The notes beneath the pieces were generated by a model. The model was not told the DNA's origin. It ran no database searches and saw only the letters and a list, made by a program, of their open reading frames with translations. A DNA stretch of 64,000 bases from Lytechinus pictus (lineage: Eukaryota; Echinodermata; Echinoidea; Temnopleuroida; Toxopneustidae): assembly GCF_037042905.1 (NCBI RefSeq), contig NC_087256.1:30840501-30904500 (forward strand). The letters run 5' to 3'. Below are positions 61,301-64,000 of this stretch, one piece after another (the stretch's first letter is position 1; each line of letters begins with the position of its first letter). The position numbers and the translations under genes are program-made.

Positions 61301-64000
61301 AAGAGATAGAGAGAAATAAATAGAGGCAGTAAACAGAAGGGGAAAAAAATGAACTTTGCCATCCTATGGTGACTTCCAGGAAATCTGTGACTGTGATTGG
61401 CTGAGCATTGTTACCATGGAAACTAACATTGGATGGCAAAGTTACTATAAAAATAACCTTTATAAGGCTTCAGTTGTATTTCATTGCAATAAAAAAAAAG
61501 AGGACTAGAATTTGATGGCCTGCCTGATTTTCACATATATTGAAGTTAGTTGTTAGTATACATGTACTCTGCCTTATCTTCTTTCCAATATTGTATGTAG
61601 AAAATCTGTGCCCTCCGATTTGATGTCAGTTGCAATTTGCAAACCGCAAGCATGATTGGTTGATAGTGGATATGATGGAAATATGCACTTATAAATGCAA
61701 ACTTGAGATTTTTCACTACTTTTCGTGAGCCCTGTTACATTAAAGTTATTAGCGCCATGAGTATCTTTGAATGGTGCTTGTGCCCTATAAAACAACATCA
61801 TTATCATTGTATTCAATGGTAATTACCATGGTAACAATGCATAACAGTCAATAAGAAAAAACAAGGATTTCATAGAATATACCATTGGATGGCAAAGTTA
61901 ATTTAATAAAAACTATTTGTGATGTATTTTAACTGACTCAAGACACTAGAGATGAGCTTTTCATTGTTCTTTTCACTGCAGATCACAACGATCGACATCT
62001 CTGGAACAACAAGCTCTCCTGATTTATTTGTAAGACTGTGGAACAACATTCATACTTGCATCAACCTGAGATATATGGAGATGTATCGGCATGTTCCACC
62101 AACAATCTCGTCTCGGATGAATAAACTATACCAGATCAATAGCTTCACCACGAGTATACAGCCTCCTGCGGATGACTATGTGAAAATCATGGAGTTCCTC
62201 CCAAACCTCAATGAACTCATCATTTATTGTGATGTAAGAATTTTTGTCATCTATTTGATGTTGTGACATTGAAATTTCAATCATTTTAAAAAACTAGTTT
62301 TCTGCTCTATATTTTTTTCAACCTGTTTTATATGAACTAGTGCATGCTATTTTGTGCTACAAAATCTCAAAATGGCTCTGAATATAAGACATACTCAATG
62401 GCCCGTATTCTGAAGTCAGGTTTAACGTAGATCATGGTCTAACTCTGTGCTAAATTTATGGGAAGCCAAGAGTTTCAAAATTTTTATGAAGTTGTATGTT
62501 TCTTATGTTTACTGTGCTCTTTCCTGATTCATCGATGGTGTAGACAATCATCTATTTATACTTCCTACACAATTATGAATGATTTGAGAGCCAAATGAGC
62601 TGAAATATGATATCTCTACTGTTAGTGATTTATGTAACAATTTGCTATCCATACTTAAACAACAATTTCAAACCTGACTTTAAGTTAAACCCGACTTCAG
62701 AATATGGGCCATATGTTGCCTCGCACTTATTCATTCTTGCATTTGCTCTTGATGAGTGTTAGATGAAGAAATTTGAGCATGTCTTTATTTGGTGACACAA
62801 CATTTGCTCCTGCGACAATTGCTCTGTGCTTAATTTCGTCTAAGATGTAGGGTTAGGGTTGTGATGGGGTTTTATGTTAGGTCGAGGGTAGGTATAGTGT
62901 TAAACCCAGGGTTGAAGTTGGTCATTCGATAAGTATGTGGAATTTAGAGCGGAGCAAATTTCATAGAACCCTTTATTGTGTGCCATTTTGAAAAAACAAA
63001 AACAAATAATGGTCAGGTTGAACTTTGTGATGTTATACCCCCTTTACACCAGATGAAGTTTCCGCTACGTTCTTGAAGTTCAGAAGCAAACCAACGTGGC
63101 ACCAGTTTCGTAATGCCCCCATTACACCGGAGGAAGTTCCCGCTACGTCCTTGAAATTCCGAAAAAAATGGCAGGGACGTAGCGATAACTTCCTTGTTTT
63201 CGAAAAATATGAAATCGTCCGTGCATGCTACGTCTGCGCTACGTCCTTGATACGTTCATGGTGCGTTAGTGGTATTCTTTCCGTGTCCGCTACGTCCATG
63301 TTACGTCGGAGCTTTTAGTACGCGATAAGAAGGTCCTTAGTGCGTCAGTACTACGCACTGCTCAGATGGCGCTCCCGCTACGTGGACTTTGGACATGTTC
63401 AAAGTCCACGTAGCGGAAAATTTGTCTCCGGAGATCATGCAGACTATGCCACGTCAATAACAGTTCTCGCTACGCTCTCAGTACGCTGCAGCAGTTCCCA
63501 CTACGTCATGGCCATTTTTCTTTGATGTAGCGAGAACTGCATGGACGTAGCGTTGGTATAATGGGGGTATTAGTGGCAATGCAGCCATCTTGGATATACT
63601 TTCGCACCATTGTAAATACCCTTGAGTGTGCTGCATTCCCACTATCACACTCTCATATTCTGCCATGAGGATGAGCTATAAAACTTGAAAAAAAAACTTC
63701 AGGCTGTCACTTTGTAAATTCTGGACTGCTAAAGGGGTTTCCAAAAGATGAATGATTGATAATCTCAATATGCCAGCTGCGGAACGAGTGGCGTGAGCAG
63801 CAATCCTCTATCATACAGTTTAATATTAAGAATGGCAAGGTTTATTTTATCCTTTTGATCTGGGATTTCCTTTCAGGATTTTGGAGATCAGTCAGAATTT
63901 GCCCTCACACCTGAAGTATTTGAGAAGCTGTGGAATCAGTTGGAATCCTTGACCCTTCTCAGTCGTCTTTCTCTGCCCATACCTGCCGGCGTCAGTTTTG
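52094..64000 (+). CDS. NLR-type gene with Death domains, transmembrane segment, EGF and NACHT (3' incomplete)
   Basis: Nine in-frame exons: 52094-52364, 53154-53357, 54614-54913, 55759-55971, 56607-56660, 58866-58976, 59674-61211, 61982-62233, 63877 to window end; over 1,020 residues. Domains: Death-fold about 5-90; polar linker 91-158; Death about 168-256; polar linker 259-325; hydrophobic LIVAVVSIIVVFLAYMY 326-342; EGF 350-383; NACHT with Walker A GEAGRGKST 475-483 and Walker B IVILFDGYDEF 551-561; LRR-like exons from 898. NACHT proteins are ATP-driven oligomerising switches and Death domains recruit signalling partners, so an innate immune sensor is likely. Start: ATGGCAG after an acceptor at 52087, so a 5' UTR exon probably lies upstream. 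The TM and EGF exons may be alternatively used. Confidence 0.8.
53154..53357 (+). CDS. NLR-type gene exon 2: polar linker
   Basis: Residues 91-158, Gln/Pro/Ser/Arg-rich and probably disordered (QAPQQRPISSSRDQ...). Phase 1 at both ends. Similar to exon 4 at its 3' end and in the intron sequence before its acceptor. Confidence 0.7.
53419..53975. mobile_element. Long-armed palindrome in NLR intron 2
   Basis: Left arm starts AAATCCCCAATCTAAGGAAAA and continues through CATATATGGCC, CCCAAATAATATGATACCATA and AATGAATCCAGATGCC. The right arm is the diverged inverted copy ending TTAAATTGGGGATTT. Arms about 225 bp, non-coding. Confidence 0.8.
54614..54913 (+). CDS. NLR-type gene exon 3: Death domain
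   Basis: Residues 159-258. The core reads IDALGKQLGFTPEDIQGYIA ... TLQMLRDWLKDQ, followed by a last helix. This is the classic Death pattern (LGxxLGF, then L-x-x-W). Phase 1 in and out. Confidence 0.85.
55759..55971 (+). CDS. NLR-type gene exon 4: second polar linker
   Basis: Residues 259-329, Pro/Gln/Glu-rich (NPPPQPVPSPLNQILQNRK), ending LIVA, the first four residues of the membrane segment. Phase 1 in and out. Confidence 0.75.
56607..56660 (+). CDS. NLR-type gene exon 5: transmembrane micro-exon
   Basis: 54 bp after TTCATTGCAG, followed by GTAAGT. Encodes VVSIIVVFLAYMYKNSFY. With LIVA of the preceding exon it makes a 17-residue hydrophobic helix flanked by RK and K. Phase 1 in and out. 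Its size, strong splice sites and composition make chance unlikely. Confidence 0.65.
56872..58001. mobile_element. TIR element of ~157-bp tandem repeats in NLR intron 5
   Basis: Ends TTTGTCTCGCCCAC (56872-56885) and GTGGGCGACACAAA (57988-58001). The body is about six units containing CTCCGCAACCGTAAGTCAC, CAACCAAACTTGGATGG, ATGTTATGCTGCAGTCGG and AAGGTCAAAGGTCATTTT. The open frames across it (for example 57777-58181) are repeat artefacts. Confidence 0.75.
58866..58976 (+). CDS. NLR-type gene exon 6: EGF module
   Basis: 37 codons, phase 1 in and out, the standard exon unit for shuffled EGF domains. Six cysteines in correct spacing: ICASSPC, NGGTC, GGYMCSC, GYGGDTC. No calcium-binding residues ahead of Cys1. 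It could belong to alternative transcripts. Confidence 0.85.
   Translation: MKYVHHHPVQMVAPVRSMMGDICVHAELDTEVILVK
59674..61211 (+). CDS. NLR-type gene exon 7: NACHT ATPase
   Basis: Residues 385-897. Walker A GEAGRGKST encoded at 59943-59969; Walker B IVILFDGYDEF at 60171-60203; sensor-like CRVLVTSRPVR at about 60276-60308; then NACHT helical regions (FFHKLAQEYSAGRYLASG). The single long exon for NACHT is usual for NLRs. The donor is taken as GTAAAA at 61212, which restores phase 0 with the next exon; reading on would stop at 61263. Confidence 0.9.
61351..61903. repeat. Fold-back fragments with TTTGCCATCC/GGATGGCAAAG
   Basis: A compact palindrome at 61351-61446 (AACTTTGCCATCC ... GGATGGCAAAGTT) and a diverged half copy ending near 61900. 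In NLR intron 7. Confidence 0.5.
61982..62233 (+). CDS. NLR-type gene exon 8: LRR-like
   Basis: 84 codons, phase 0 both ends, after CACTGCAG and before GTAAGA. Contains NLRYMEMYR and LPNLNELIIYCD, leucine-rich repeat-like strands. Typical of the repeat region after NACHT. Confidence 0.8.
62398..62712. mobile_element. Palindromic MITE, ATGGCCCGTATTCTGAAGTC tips
   Basis: Tips ATGGCCCGTATTCTGAAGTC and the inverse GACTTCAGAATATGGGCCAT. A degraded relative appears at 5935-6235 (ATTCTGAAGTCGGGTT). Confidence 0.75.
63111..63573. mobile_element. Fold-back element packed with GCTACGTCC motifs
   Basis: Ends TAATGCCCCCATTACACC / GGTATAATGGGGGTATTA. Inside, CGCTACGTCC-type words recur every 15-30 bp in both orientations, with a perfect central palindrome CGCTACGTGGACTTTG around ACATGTT. 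In NLR intron 8. Confidence 0.7.
63877..64000 (+). CDS. NLR-type gene exon 9 (cut by window end)
   Basis: Starts after CCTTTCAG in phase 0: DFGDQSEFALTPEVFEKLW then LTLLSRLSLP. LRR-like, open to the window edge. Confidence 0.75.

Overview
This is genomic DNA of a metazoan, not of a microbe. Coding exons are short, bounded by GT/AG splice sites and scattered among kilobases of AT-rich, repeat-dense DNA. Three host loci are supported. The repeats (palindromic MITEs, tRNA-derived SINE, CR1-like LINE tails, simple-sequence arrays) and a Death/NACHT/LRR immune gene suggest an invertebrate deuterostome, most likely an echinoderm. That placement is inference and no species can be named from the sequence alone.

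Layout. (1) 106-1011, plus strand: last two coding exons of an unidentified gene. (2) 1012-15200: no gene seen; SINE and several fold-back elements, including a Tc1-like MITE at 12741-13380. (3) 15202-29934, minus strand: a complete six-exon FAD-dependent polyamine oxidase of 544 residues. Its introns hold a plus-strand tRNA-like gene with anticodon UCA (15551-15622), a long element at 18639-20260, a tandem-repeat element at 24361-25321, and other fold-backs. (4) 29935-38800: intergenic, almost entirely tandem arrays and nested palindromic elements. (5) 38870-47038: an 8.17-kb TA-flanked element with inverted ends, long arrays of a CTGGT-type motif just inside both ends, no visible transposase, and a promoter-like segment inside. 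Its unoccupied target site is preserved in a duplicated flank at 47761-48316. (6) 48626-51807: four fold-back elements, three directly abutting. (7) 52094 to the window end, plus strand: an NLR-type gene, cut off by the window.

The most interesting object is the NLR-type gene. Nine exons join in frame to give: Death-fold domain, linker, Death domain, second linker, one transmembrane segment, one EGF module, NACHT ATPase, then LRR-like exons. Exons 2-6 are each a multiple of three long and enter and leave in phase 1, so any can be skipped without breaking the frame. The first Death/linker exon pair looks duplicated into the second. One membrane segment lying between the Death domains and an EGF-NACHT block gives a topology that cannot satisfy every domain at once, which suggests alternative isoforms or an unusual receptor. 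The second notable object is the 8.17-kb element with its empty site.
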